64,000 bases of DNA, from positions 60,597 through 124,596 of the forward strand of contig NZ_BJCL01000016.1 of NCBI RefSeq assembly GCF_005403045.1, given 5' to 3'. The notes below the pieces were generated by a model that made no database searches, was not told where the DNA came from, and was given only the letters and a program-made list of their open reading frames with translations. The position numbers and the translations under genes are program-made. This DNA is from Pseudaquabacterium pictum (GTDB lineage Bacteria; Pseudomonadota; Gammaproteobacteria; Burkholderiales; Burkholderiaceae_C). The stretch's first letter is position 1; each line of letters starts with the position of its first letter. This document shows positions 29,169 to 37,171 of this stretch, one piece after another.

Positions 29169-31913
29169 TCACAGCTTGTAGTTGATGCCGAACAGCACGG
29201 TGCGGCCGTACTTGGTGTTCTGGCGCACCTGCGTCGGGTCGTTGTTGTAGTACTCCTCGTACGGCTCGTTGGTGGCGTTGTTCACCTGCACCAGCAGCGA
29301 CAGGCCCTTGGCCGCACCCGACTGGAACTCGTAGCCGAACTGCAGGTCGACGATGCGCTCGGCCTTGGCGTACTCGAACGAGCGGTCGGCGCCGAAGCCG
29401 GTCACCTCGGCCACGTACGGGCCGCGGTAGCGGTAGCTGGCGCGGGCCGAGAAGCCGCGCTTCTCGTAGTAGCCGGTCAGGTTCCACACATCCTTCGACA
29501 GGCCGGGCAGCGGCCGGGTGTCGCCGGGGCCGAAAGGCGAGATCTTGCTCTCGGTCAGCGAGGCGGTGTAGATCACGCCGAAGCCGTCCAGCGACTTGCT
29601 GACCATCTCCAGCGGCACCGACAGCGAGAACTCCGCGCCGCTGATCGAGCCGCCGCTGCCGTTGGCCGGCTGCTCGAACAGGCCGATGTCCGACGCCGGC
29701 GCGGGCTTGCCGGTGGGCACGGTGATGCCGGCGAAGCTGCGCGGCACCTTCTGCTTGTAGATGTAGGTCTTCAGGTCCTTGTAGAAGCCGGCGATCGAGA
29801 CATAGCCCTTGTTGCCGAAGTACTTCTCGAAGGACAGGTCCAGCGCATCGGCGCGCCAGGGCTTGAGCTCCGGGTTGCCGCCGTCGCCGGTCCACACCGA
29901 CGGCACGCGGCTGGCGTCGACGTCGAACTTGCGGGTGGCGCGCAGGTCGTCCATGCGCGGGCGGGCGATCTGCTTGGCCACACCCAGGCGCAGCACCTGC
30001 GAGTTGGGCAGCGACAGCGCCAGGTTCAGGCTGGGCAGGACGTCGGTGTAGGTGGTGCCGGCGGTGTTCTGGCGCTGCTTGGACTTGTCCGACAGGTCCA
30101 CGTCGAAGGCGGTGGAGCTCTGGTTGGTGTGGATCACCTGCAGGCCCACGTTGCCGCGCAGGCCCATGCCACCCACCTCGGTGTCGATGTCACCCTTGAC
30201 GAAGGCGGTGGTCACCTTCTCCTTGACCGTCCACTGCTTGTTGATGATGTCGCTGTTGTTGATGTTCTCGCGCAGCGTGTAGAGCTGCGAGAACGCCTGC
30301 GCCGGGTCGTAGCTCAGCATCGACGGGATGCCGATGAAGGCCAGCGAGGTGCTGCTGCGGAGCATGCCCGCGGGCACGGTGGTGGGCGCGGTCTTCAGGT
30401 CGGTGAAGTACTCGGGCACGTTGCGCGACTTCTCGCGCTCGGTGTAGTTGGCGCCCAGGTCGATGCGGGAGATGAAGCCCAAGTCCAGGTCACGCTGGCC
30501 GCCGAGGCGGAACGACTTGATCTCGTCGGTGACCTGGGGCTCCTTCAGGTAGCCGGCCTGGCCCCAGCCGCCGGAGTCGACCAGCTTGATGATCGCCGGA
30601 TCGGCGTAGTTCAGGCCCGCGCGCACGCTGGGCACGCCGCCACCCACCGGCAGGTTGACGGTGAAGGTGTCGGTGGCACCGGCGCTGCCCGGCACGGTGC
30701 CCGAGTACAGCTCGAGGATGGACTCGCTGCGCGTGGCCTTGGACCAGCTGATGTCGGTGGTGGCCGTCCAGCCCGCCAGCTTCAGCTTGTTGTTCCAGCC
30801 GAAGGCCTTGATGTCGTCCTCGCGGGTGTTCAGGTCATGGCGGAACACCGGCTTCACGCCCACGTAGTCGGCCGAGGTGAGCACGCCGCCGCTGAAGGTG
30901 TTGGGGCCGGTCGAGGTGGCGCCGCTGACCTTGGGGTTGGTCAGCGTCGCGCCCGACCAGGCCAGGCCGCTCTCGAAGCCGCGCTGCAGCGCGGTCTTCT
31001 CGTACTTGGAGTAGTACAGGTCGACCAGGCTCTCGAAGTCCTTGTTCGGCTTGTACTGCAGCACGGCCATCAGGCCGTCGCGCACCTGCTTGGCCGATTC
31101 GGCCCGCACCTGGATGCCGCCAGGCAGGCGCACGTCGTTGTAGGTGTCGGCGCCGATGGTGCCGCTGCCGCTGGGGTAGCCCCAGCTGCGGTAGTACTCG
31201 TTCTGGTTCGGAGAATCCAGCCGCGCATAGCCCAGGGCGACGCCGATGGTGCGGTTGGCGAACTGGTCGATGTAGGAGACGCTGAAGCGGCTGCCGTTGG
31301 CGCCGGCGCCGCCGGCGTTCAGGCCGCCCATCGAGTTGCGCTCGCCACGCAGGTTGACGGCGATGGCACGGCTGTTGAAGTTCAGCGGCCGCACGGTCTG
31401 CATGTCGATGGTGCCCGACAGGCCCTGGCCCACGAGGTTGGCATACGGCGTCTTGTAGATCGACACGCCGCTGAGCAGCTCCGACGGGTACTGGTCGAAC
31501 TCGGCGGCGCGGTTGTCGCCGGTGCTGACCTGCTCGCGGCCGTTGAGCAGCGTGCCGGCGAACTGGCCGGCCAGGCCGCGGATCTGGATTTCCTGCGCGC
31601 GGCCGTTCACCCGCTGGGCGGTCAGGCCCGGCAGGCGGGCCAGCGATTCGGCGATGCTGTTGTCGGGCAGCTTGCCGATGTCCTCGGCCGAGATCGCCTC
31701 GACGATGCCGTCGGCGTTCTTCTTGACCGAGATGGCGTTCTCGATGCCGCGGCGAATGCCGGTCACGGTGACCTGCTGCTCGGCCTGCTGCTGGGCCACG
31801 GCCATGTCGGTGGCGGCGAGCAGCAGGGCGGCGCAGCTCAGGGCCACGGGCCGCAGGCGGAACACCTGGCGGCCGCGGCTGGTGCGGGCGGGTTGGGGGC
31901 TGTGGGTCTTCAA
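29169..31913 (-). CDS. TonB-dependent outer-membrane receptor, oligosaccharide type
   Basis: 914-residue outer-membrane active transporter. The signal peptide is cut near AVA|QQQ (40). A TonB-box-like segment QQVTVTGIRRGI follows, then a plug domain (about 55-175; ISAEDIGKLPDNSIAESLARLPGL is the classic start) and a large beta barrel. It belongs to the long carbohydrate-type receptors found with amylase and halogenase genes in xanthomonads, Caulobacterales and relatives. The start codon is TTG, with AGAGGAG six bases upstream; no better ATG or GTG gives the signal peptide. First gene of the receptor-halogenase-SGNH set, divergent from a lipoprotein esterase. A weak copy of the window's palindromic operator lies about 100 bases upstream. 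Maltodextrin is the likely substrate by context. Confidence 0.9.
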   Translation of the reverse strand: MKTHSPQPARTSRGRQVFRLRPVALSCAALLLAATDMAVAQQQAEQQVTVTGIRRGIENAISVKKNADGIVEAISAEDIGKLPDNSIAESLARLPGLTAQRVNGRAQEIQIRGLAGQFAGTLLNGREQVSTGDNRAAEFDQYPSELLSGVSIYKTPYANLVGQGLSGTIDMQTVRPLNFNSRAIAVNLRGERNSMGGLNAGGAGANGSRFSVSYIDQFANRTIGVALGYARLDSPNQNEYYRSWGYPSGSGTIGADTYNDVRLPGGIQVRAESAKQVRDGLMAVLQYKPNKDFESLVDLYYSKYEKTALQRGFESGLAWSGATLTNPKVSGATSTGPNTFSGGVLTSADYVGVKPVFRHDLNTREDDIKAFGWNNKLKLAGWTATTDISWSKATRSESILELYSGTVPGSAGATDTFTVNLPVGGGVPSVRAGLNYADPAIIKLVDSGGWGQAGYLKEPQVTDEIKSFRLGGQRDLDLGFISRIDLGANYTEREKSRNVPEYFTDLKTAPTTVPAGMLRSSTSLAFIGIPSMLSYDPAQAFSQLYTLRENINNSDIINKQWTVKEKVTTAFVKGDIDTEVGGMGLRGNVGLQVIHTNQSSTAFDVDLSDKSKQRQNTAGTTYTDVLPSLNLALSLPNSQVLRLGVAKQIARPRMDDLRATRKFDVDASRVPSVWTGDGGNPELKPWRADALDLSFEKYFGNKGYVSIAGFYKDLKTYIYKQKVPRSFAGITVPTGKPAPASDIGLFEQPANGSGGSISGAEFSLSVPLEMVSKSLDGFGVIYTASLTESKISPFGPGDTRPLPGLSKDVWNLTGYYEKRGFSARASYRYRGPYVAEVTGFGADRSFEYAKAERIVDLQFGYEFQSGAAKGLSLLVQVNNATNEPYEEYYNNDPTQVRQNTKYGRTVLFGINYKL

Positions 31914-31985
31914 GGTGGTCTCCTCTGGAACAGGAAGGTCTGCAGGGCGTGCCGGATCGCGGTCTGTGTCGCGCCAGCTGCAGCG

Positions 31986-32003
31986 TTTGCAAAACTGTGC
32001 AAA
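31986..32003. promoter_or_regulatory. Perfect inverted repeat TTTGCA-N6-TGCAAA
   Basis: TTTGCAAAACTGTGCAAA, with 6-bp arms, 73 bases upstream of the TonB receptor start. Its size and symmetry fit a dimeric repressor site, perhaps LacI or GntR family. No such regulator gene is nearby. Confidence 0.45.
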
Positions 32004-32011
32004 GAAGATCC

Positions 32012-32026
32012 TGTACTAAAACTAGA
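32012..32026. promoter_or_regulatory. Degenerate copy of the palindromic operator, before the TonB receptor
   Basis: TGTACTAAAACTAGA matches TGTAGY-N3-RCTACA except at two positions. It is about 100 bases upstream of the receptor start. It could be a weak member of the same regulon or chance. Confidence 0.3.
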
Positions 32027-32131
32027 TCCGTTGCCAGGGGGCCTGCCCCAATCCGACCCGCATTTGGAGTGCCGCCCCCAGCAGCCAACCAGTTCACCAC
32101 GCTGGTAGATCAGGGAAAACACCAGAGTGAA

Positions 32132-32147
32132 GTTGCAAAATCGCAAC
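32132..32147. promoter_or_regulatory. Inverted repeat GTTGC-N6-GCAAC
   Basis: GTTGCAAAATCGCAAC has 5-bp arms and shares TTGCAAAA with the repeat at 31986. It lies 34 bases before the esterase start, near where a promoter would be. Confidence 0.3.
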
Positions 32148-32166
32148 GGCCGCCGAGCGGCCGGAA

Positions 32167-32181
32167 TGTAGCCTTACTACA
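32167..32181 (+). promoter_or_regulatory. Palindromic operator, copy 3 (overlaps the esterase start codon)
   Basis: TGTAGCCTTACTACA, with both arms perfect. Its last base is the A of the esterase ATG. A protein bound here would sit over the transcription start or block elongation. The message must start within or just before the site, so the leader would be almost absent. Confidence 0.7.
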
Positions 32182-33206
32182 TGCTGACCCGCCACCCAGG
32201 AGCTGCCGGCCCGCCATCCGGCGCGGACCACCAACCGCCGCAGCGGCCACGGCCGGCCCTGCCACGGCGCCGCGCCCTGTTGAGCCTGGCCGCTGCCGGG
32301 CTGCCGCCGGCACTGCTGGGCGGCTGTGCTGCGCCGGGCGCCGCCGAGACCGGCCCGGCCGGTGGCGGCCGCTTCGTCACCACGCCAGCCTTTGCCTCCG
32401 CCCATGCCGCGCCGCGGCGGGTGACGGTGTGGCTGCCGCCGGGCTATGACAGCGGCACCGGGCGCCACCGCGTGCTCTACATGCACGATGGCCAGAACCT
32501 GTTCGACCCCGCCGACGCCCACGGCGGCCAGACCTGGGGCGTGGTGCCGGCGCTGCTGGCGCTGCGCGCGGCCGGCCGGGTGGCGCCGACCATCGTGGTG
32601 GGCGTCTGGAACACGCCGCTGCGCCGGCAGGAATACGGCCCCGCCGCGCCGCTGGCCGGGCTGCCGGCCGCCTGGCGCGATGCCGTCTACGGCGGCCCGG
32701 CGCTGTCCGACGGCTACCTGCGCTTCCTGGTCGACGAACTGAAGCCGCACATCGACGCCACCTACCGCACGCTGCCCGGTGCGGCCCACACCCGGGTGAT
32801 GGGCTCCAGCATGGGCGGGCTGATCTCGCTTTATGCGCTGGTGCAGCACCCGGGCGTGTTCGGCGCGGCAGGCTGCGTGTCCACCCACTGGCCGCTGAGC
32901 ACGCAGCCCGCCTGGATCACCCCGCCGGGTGACCCGCGGGCGGCGCAGGCCCAGCAGGCGCTGCGCGACTGGCTGGCCGAGCGGCTGCCGGCACCCGGCG
33001 CGCACCGCCTGTACTTCGACCACGGCACGGTGAACCTGGATGCGCTCTACCCGCCGCTGCAGGCGCAGGTGGATGCGGTGCTGGCCGCGCGCGGCTGGCA
33101 GCGCGGCCTGCACTTCACCAGCCGGCAGTTCGACGGCGGCGACCACAACGAGGCGGCCTGGCGCGCCCGGGTGCGGCTGCCGCTGGAATTCCTGCTGTCA
33201 GCCTGA
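32181..33206 (+). CDS. Lipoprotein esterase (enterochelin esterase/Esterase D-like fold)
   Basis: 341-residue alpha/beta hydrolase of the putative-esterase family that includes Fes, feruloyl esterases and carbohydrate esterases. Nucleophile S210 is in MGSSMGG and the catalytic His is H322 in GGDHNEAAW. VLYMHDGQNLFD near 98 is a strong family motif. The N-terminus has basic residues (RRRALLSL), a hydrophobic segment and a lipobox (LLGGC, Cys49), so it is probably membrane-anchored; the Arg pair could also mark Tat export. The leader is unusually long because the only ATG is far upstream; a TTG inside the leader at RRRAL-L is possible. An operator covers the start codon. Role may be removal of acyl groups from dextrins. 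Confidence 0.82.
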   Translation: MLTRHPGAAGPPSGADHQPPQRPRPALPRRRALLSLAAAGLPPALLGGCAAPGAAETGPAGGGRFVTTPAFASAHAAPRRVTVWLPPGYDSGTGRHRVLYMHDGQNLFDPADAHGGQTWGVVPALLALRAAGRVAPTIVVGVWNTPLRRQEYGPAAPLAGLPAAWRDAVYGGPALSDGYLRFLVDELKPHIDATYRTLPGAAHTRVMGSSMGGLISLYALVQHPGVFGAAGCVSTHWPLSTQPAWITPPGDPRAAQAQQALRDWLAERLPAPGAHRLYFDHGTVNLDALYPPLQAQVDAVLAARGWQRGLHFTSRQFDGGDHNEAAWRARVRLPLEFLLSA

Positions 33207-33244
33207 CCCGGGTTGCCGCCAGCCTCGCCGGGCGCCCGGCTCGG

Positions 33245-34288
33245 TCAGGCGCCGCGCACCACCGACTGCTCGATGGCCAGGGCCGAGCCGCCCAGCGCGG
33301 CCAGGGTGTCGGTGATCAGCGCGGTGGGGATGGCCGCCAGGTAGGGCTGGAAGCGGCCCTTGGCCTCGAAGCGCTGGCGGAAGGCCGAGCGGAAGAAGCG
33401 GTCGGCAAAGCGCGGCACGATGCCGCCGCCGATGAAGACGCCGCCGCGCGCGCCCACGGTGAGCGCCACATTGCCGGCAAAGCCGCCCAACAGGGCGCAG
33501 AACAGGTCCAGCGTCTGGCCGCACAGCGCGTCGGTGCCGGCCTCGCCGGCATCGACGATCTCGGCCGCCGACAACGCCGGCGCCACCTGGTCGTGCACCG
33601 CCGCCAGCCCCTGGTGCAGCACTGGCAGGCCGATGCCCGACAGCAGGCGCTCGGCCGAGACATGGCTGTACTGGCGGCGCACCGCGGCCAGCAGCGCACT
33701 CTCCAGGTCGTCGGCCGGCGCCAGCGTGGCATGGCCGCCCTCGCCCGGCAGGGCCACCCAGCCGCCACGGCCGTCGGGCACCACCGCGCCCACGCCCAGG
33801 CCGGTGCCCGGGCCCACCACCGCCAGGGTGCCGCCGGCCGGCCGCGGCACGCCCGGGTGCGCCCGCACCTGGGCAGCCTGCAGGCCGGGCAGCGACAGCG
33901 CCAGCGATTCGAAGTCATTCAGCAGCAGCAGGCTCTGCAGCCCCAGCGCCGTCTGCACCGCGCTGCGCGAGAAGTCCCAGTGGCTGTTGGTGAAACAGAC
34001 GCGGTCGCCGGCCACCGCGGTGGCCACCGCAAACGCGGCGTGGCAGGGCGGGCGCGCATCCCCATCGGGGGTGGCCGCCAGCTTGGCCAGGTAGGCGCGG
34101 GCGGCCTCGGCCGGGCCGGCGTAATCGGGCACCGGCAGCTTGTGCACATGGGCCACCGGCGCGCCGGGCGCCGCCACCCAGCCGAAGCGCGCATTGGTGC
34201 CGCCGATGTCGGCCACCAGCCGCGGATGGCTGGTGCTGGCCGGTGCGGGGCCGGTGGCACCCGGGATGCTTGCAGTGATGGTCGGCAC
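33245..34288 (-). CDS. glk: Glucokinase
   Basis: ATP-dependent glucokinase, 347 residues, Glk family (not ROK). The phosphate-1 motif is ADIGGTNARF (26-35), the catalytic Asp is in LLLNDFESLAL, the adenosine motif in VVGPGTGLGVG, and the C-terminal GGVFIGGGIVPR is typical. A GTG at 34288 is the best start; the ribosome binding site is weak (AAGAAG). Extra upstream frame includes the control region and has no Glk sequence. It phosphorylates glucose released by the starch enzymes. It converges on the esterase gene (38-base gap) and diverges from a second glucokinase fused to an RpiR regulator; an operator lies 121 bases upstream. Confidence 0.9.
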   Translation of the reverse strand: MPTITASIPGATGPAPASTSHPRLVADIGGTNARFGWVAAPGAPVAHVHKLPVPDYAGPAEAARAYLAKLAATPDGDARPPCHAAFAVATAVAGDRVCFTNSHWDFSRSAVQTALGLQSLLLLNDFESLALSLPGLQAAQVRAHPGVPRPAGGTLAVVGPGTGLGVGAVVPDGRGGWVALPGEGGHATLAPADDLESALLAAVRRQYSHVSAERLLSGIGLPVLHQGLAAVHDQVAPALSAAEIVDAGEAGTDALCGQTLDLFCALLGGFAGNVALTVGARGGVFIGGGIVPRFADRFFRSAFRQRFEAKGRFQPYLAAIPTALITDTLAALGGSALAIEQSVVRGA

Positions 34289-34408
34289 GGTCGGTTCTTC
34301 TTGGAAGTGCGGGGCCGGCACCGGCGGCGCCGGGCACGGCCGCGGGCATGCAAGCGGCGGGCCCGGCCGCGCCACCGGCACGGGCGCCATCGGGATCAGC
34401 TCTGAACA

Positions 34409-34423
34409 GGTAGCGAAACTACA
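34409..34423 (-). promoter_or_regulatory. Palindromic operator, copy 4 (glk)
   Basis: In the glk direction the site reads TGTAGTTTCGCTACC, identical to copy 2 in 14 of 15 bases. It lies 121 bases before the glk GTG. Confidence 0.7.
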
Positions 34424-34543
34424 CGCACCCGGCCACAAAATCCATCCCGGCGATCCAGCAGAGCTGCCGCCGCGCCCTCTGCGCAACCGCAATTCCCCAG
34501 GAAAACACGGTGCCGGATGGCCGCCCAACGCGGCGCCGGGGCA

Positions 34544-34558
34544 TGTAGTCGAGCTACA
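34544..34558 (+). promoter_or_regulatory. Palindromic operator, copy 5 (glucokinase-RpiR fusion, autoregulation)
   Basis: TGTAGTCGAGCTACA, perfect 5-bp arms plus the Y/R pair, 78 bases before the ATG at 34637. Its position suggests that the RpiR domain controls its own gene. Confidence 0.72.
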
Positions 34559-34636
34559 CATTGTGCAATACTCGATCGCGTTCCACGGCCCCGGCCGGCG
34601 CCCGTCTTGCAGCGTCCGGCCACAGCTCCGCACCGC

Positions 34637-36535
34637 ATGGCGACCTACGACCCCCCGCGCCTGATTGCCGACATCGGCGGCACCTACGCCCGGTTCGCGC
34701 TGGAGACGGCGCAGGGGCGCTTCAGCGCGCCGGCCTCGCTGCGCTGTGCCGACCATGCCGATTTCCATGCCGCGGTGCGTGCCTACCTGGCCACGCTGCC
34801 GCCAGGCACCGCGGTGGAGCATGCGGCGGTGGCCATCGCCAACCCGGTGGAAGGCGACCGGGTGCGCATGACCAACTACCACTGGGAGTTCTCCATCGAG
34901 GAGATGCGCCAGCAGCTGAAGCTGGACACCCTGCTGGTGGTCAACGACTTCACCGCGCTGGCGATGTCCCTGCCGCGGCTGGACAGCCAGGGCAGCCGCC
35001 AGGTGGGCGGTGGCCAGGCGGTGGCGCGCAGCGTGATCGGCCTGCTGGGCTCGGGCTCGGGCCTGGGCGTGTCGGGCCTGATCCCGGCCGGCGACGGCTG
35101 GGTGTCGCTGGGCAGCGAAGGCGGCCACACCGCGGTGGCGCCCCGCGACGAGCGCGAGATCGTGGTGCTGCGCCATGCCTGGCAGCAGTTCGACCATGTC
35201 TCGTTCGAGCGCCTGCTGTCAGGCCCCGGCCTGGCGTTGATGTACAAGGCCCTGGCCGCGCATGCCGGCGTGCCGGCCGAGAACCTGGCCGCGCCCGAGA
35301 TCACCCGCCGTGCGCTGGCCGGCGGCTGCCCGGTGTGCCTGGACACCATCGAGGTGTTCTGCGCCATGCTGGGCACGGCGGCGGCCAACCTGGCCGTCAC
35401 GCTGGGCGCCTTCGGCGGCATCTACATCGGCGGCGGCATCGTGCCGCGGTTGGGTGCGTACTTCGACCGCTCGCCGTTCCGCAAGCGCTTCGAGGACAAG
35501 GGCCGCTTCAGCCGCTATGTGGCGGCCATCCCCACCTACGTGATCACGGCCGAGCACGCCACCTTCGTCGGCGCCTCGGCCATCCTCGATTCGCAACTCA
35601 AGACGCTGAAGGCCACGCCGGGCTCGGCCATCCTGGGCCAGATCCGCCGTGCCTGCAGCGAGCTGTCGCCGGCCGAGCTGCGGGTGGCCGAGCATGTGCT
35701 GGCCCACCCGCGCGCGGTGCTGAACCAGCCCATCGTCGAGATCGCCAAGGCGGCGCAGGTCAGCCAGCCCACGGTCATCCGCTTCTGCCGCAGCCTGGGC
35801 TGCGAGGGCCTGAGCGACTTCAAGCTGCGCCTGGCCTCGGGCCTGACCGGCACCGTGCCCATCACCCATGTGCAGGTGACCGACGACGACTCGTCGGTGG
35901 AGCTGGGCAGCAAGGTGCTGGGCAACACCGCCAGCGCCATCCTGCAGATGCGCAGCCAGCTCAACAGCGACATGATCGACCGCACCATCGCGCTGCTGGC
36001 CCAGGCCAGCCGGGTGGAGTTCTACACCGTGGGCCAGTATGGCGGCGTGGCGGTGGATGCGCAGTTCAAGTTCCTGCGCTTCGGCATCCCCAGCGCGGCC
36101 TACACCGAGACGCGGCTGCAGACCCTGGCCGCCGGCGTGCTGAAGCCCGGCGACGTGGCGGTGGTCATCAGCAGCGGCGGCCGCCTGCCCGAGCTGCTGG
36201 AGGTGGCCGACGTGGCCCGCGCCCGCGGCGCCGCAGTGGTGGCCATCACCGCCAGCCAGAGCCCGCTGGCGCGCAAGGCCGACACCGTGCTGGCCGTCGA
36301 CCATGTCGAAGACGCCAGCACCCATGTGCCCATGGTCAGCCGCATCCTGCAGCTGCTGATGGTCGACATCCTGACGGTGGGCGTGGCCATGCGCCGGCCG
36401 GTGCCGCCGGCGCTGGAAGCCAGCGTGCAGGCGCTGGAGAGCGCTGCCGCCGCCCGGCCGCCGCGCAGTGCGCCGCCGGCACCCGGCAGCGACGCCGGTG
36501 CGTCGCTGTCCCGCATGACGCTGCACAGCCGCTGA
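34637..36535 (+). CDS. Bifunctional glucokinase / RpiR-family (HexR-like) transcriptional regulator
   Basis: 632 residues. Residues 6-322 are a Glk-type glucokinase: ADIGGTYARF at 11-20, catalytic Asp in VVNDFTAL (D104), GSGSGLGVSG at 138-147, and IYIGGGIVPR. Residues about 332-405 are an RpiR helix-turn-helix (recognition segment SQPTVIRFCRSLG, 376-388). Residues about 450-580 are a SIS sugar-phosphate-binding domain (YTVGQYGG, VVISSGGRLPELLEVA). This fusion is known in Burkholderiales. It likely binds the TGTAGY-N3-RCTACA palindromes of this window, with a sugar phosphate such as KDPG or glucose-6-P as effector. The adenosine loop departs from canonical GPGTGLGV, so kinase activity should be tested rather than assumed. 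Start at the ATG just before the kinase fold. Confidence 0.9.
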   Translation: MATYDPPRLIADIGGTYARFALETAQGRFSAPASLRCADHADFHAAVRAYLATLPPGTAVEHAAVAIANPVEGDRVRMTNYHWEFSIEEMRQQLKLDTLLVVNDFTALAMSLPRLDSQGSRQVGGGQAVARSVIGLLGSGSGLGVSGLIPAGDGWVSLGSEGGHTAVAPRDEREIVVLRHAWQQFDHVSFERLLSGPGLALMYKALAAHAGVPAENLAAPEITRRALAGGCPVCLDTIEVFCAMLGTAAANLAVTLGAFGGIYIGGGIVPRLGAYFDRSPFRKRFEDKGRFSRYVAAIPTYVITAEHATFVGASAILDSQLKTLKATPGSAILGQIRRACSELSPAELRVAEHVLAHPRAVLNQPIVEIAKAAQVSQPTVIRFCRSLGCEGLSDFKLRLASGLTGTVPITHVQVTDDDSSVELGSKVLGNTASAILQMRSQLNSDMIDRTIALLAQASRVEFYTVGQYGGVAVDAQFKFLRFGIPSAAYTETRLQTLAAGVLKPGDVAVVISSGGRLPELLEVADVARARGAAVVAITASQSPLARKADTVLAVDHVEDASTHVPMVSRILQLLMVDILTVGVAMRRPVPPALEASVQALESAAAARPPRSAPPAPGSDAGASLSRMTLHSR

Positions 36536-36593
36536 CGCGGCAGCGCCCCTGCGGCCGGGCCGCCGGCCCGATCCATGGCATCGGTCGGCCGCC

Positions 36594-37076
36594 ATGGCCG
36601 AGTTCCCCCGCACCCTCAAGCACATCACCGTCTGGCTGCTGCTGGGCGCCGGCGTCTTCCTGGGCGTGCAGGCCTGGCAGCGCCAGCAGGCCCACAGCCG
36701 CTTCAGCAGCCAGGGCGGCGTGATCGAACTGCGCCGTGCGGCCGACGGCCACTTCCACTGGCCGGGCCGGGTCAACGGCGTGGCGGTCGAGTTCCTGGTG
36801 GACACCGGCGCCACCCGCAGCGCCCTGCCCGAGCCGCTGGCCCGCGCCGCCGGGCTGGTGGCCGAGGGCCGGGTGCAGTCGGCCACCGCCGGCGGCACGG
36901 TGACCGGCTGGGTGGGCCGCGGCGACCTGCGGCTGGACGGCGGCGTGCAGGTCGAACGCATGCCGATCACCGTGCTGCCGGCACTGGGCGCGCCGCTGCT
37001 GGGCATGGACGTGCTGGGACGGCTGGACTTCAGCCAGGCCGACGGCGTGCTGCGGCTGCGGCCACCGACCGATTGA
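36594..37076 (+). CDS. Retropepsin-like aspartic protease, membrane-anchored
   Basis: 160-residue single-domain clan AA protease of the proteobacterial retropepsin-like family. One N-terminal transmembrane anchor lies at about 11-27. The active-site triad is D70-T71-G72 in FLVDTGAT. The second hallmark LLGMDVLGRL is near 137-146, matching the ILG-type motif that follows in retropepsins. Having a single DTG, it must dimerise to be active. Natural substrate unknown. Starts 58 bases after the fusion regulator; likely a separate unit. Confidence 0.85.
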   Translation: MAEFPRTLKHITVWLLLGAGVFLGVQAWQRQQAHSRFSSQGGVIELRRAADGHFHWPGRVNGVAVEFLVDTGATRSALPEPLARAAGLVAEGRVQSATAGGTVTGWVGRGDLRLDGGVQVERMPITVLPALGAPLLGMDVLGRLDFSQADGVLRLRPPTD

Positions 37077-37171
37077 CCAGCGACACCGCCGCGCCGCGCC
37101 GGGTGTGACTTCGCCCCGCCCGGCGGCTACCATGGCCCGGCACCACCCACACAACAACCCCAGGAGATGCC

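Larger units (their letters stand above)
31914..32180. other. Control region between the TonB receptor and esterase genes
   Basis: 267 bases with no coding frame that I would defend. It is distinctly AT-richer in the middle (about 31981-32030) than its surroundings, as expected for promoters. It carries four inverted-repeat motifs, listed separately: 31986-32003, 32012-32026, 32132-32147 and 32167-32181. Confidence 0.7.
34289..34636. other. Divergent control region between glk and the glucokinase-RpiR fusion gene
   Basis: 348 bases without a gene. It holds operator copies 4 and 5, one oriented toward each gene. The central part around 34400-34450 is less GC-rich. No other ordered element was seen. 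The gene-free size and two operators suggest that both glucokinases are under control of the encoded RpiR domain. Confidence 0.7.

Noticed and set aside
36557..36569. GGGCC-GCC-GGCCC hairpin after the glucokinase-RpiR gene as a terminator.
   Set aside because: The stem has only five pairs, no T-run follows, and such short GC palindromes are frequent by chance at this base composition.
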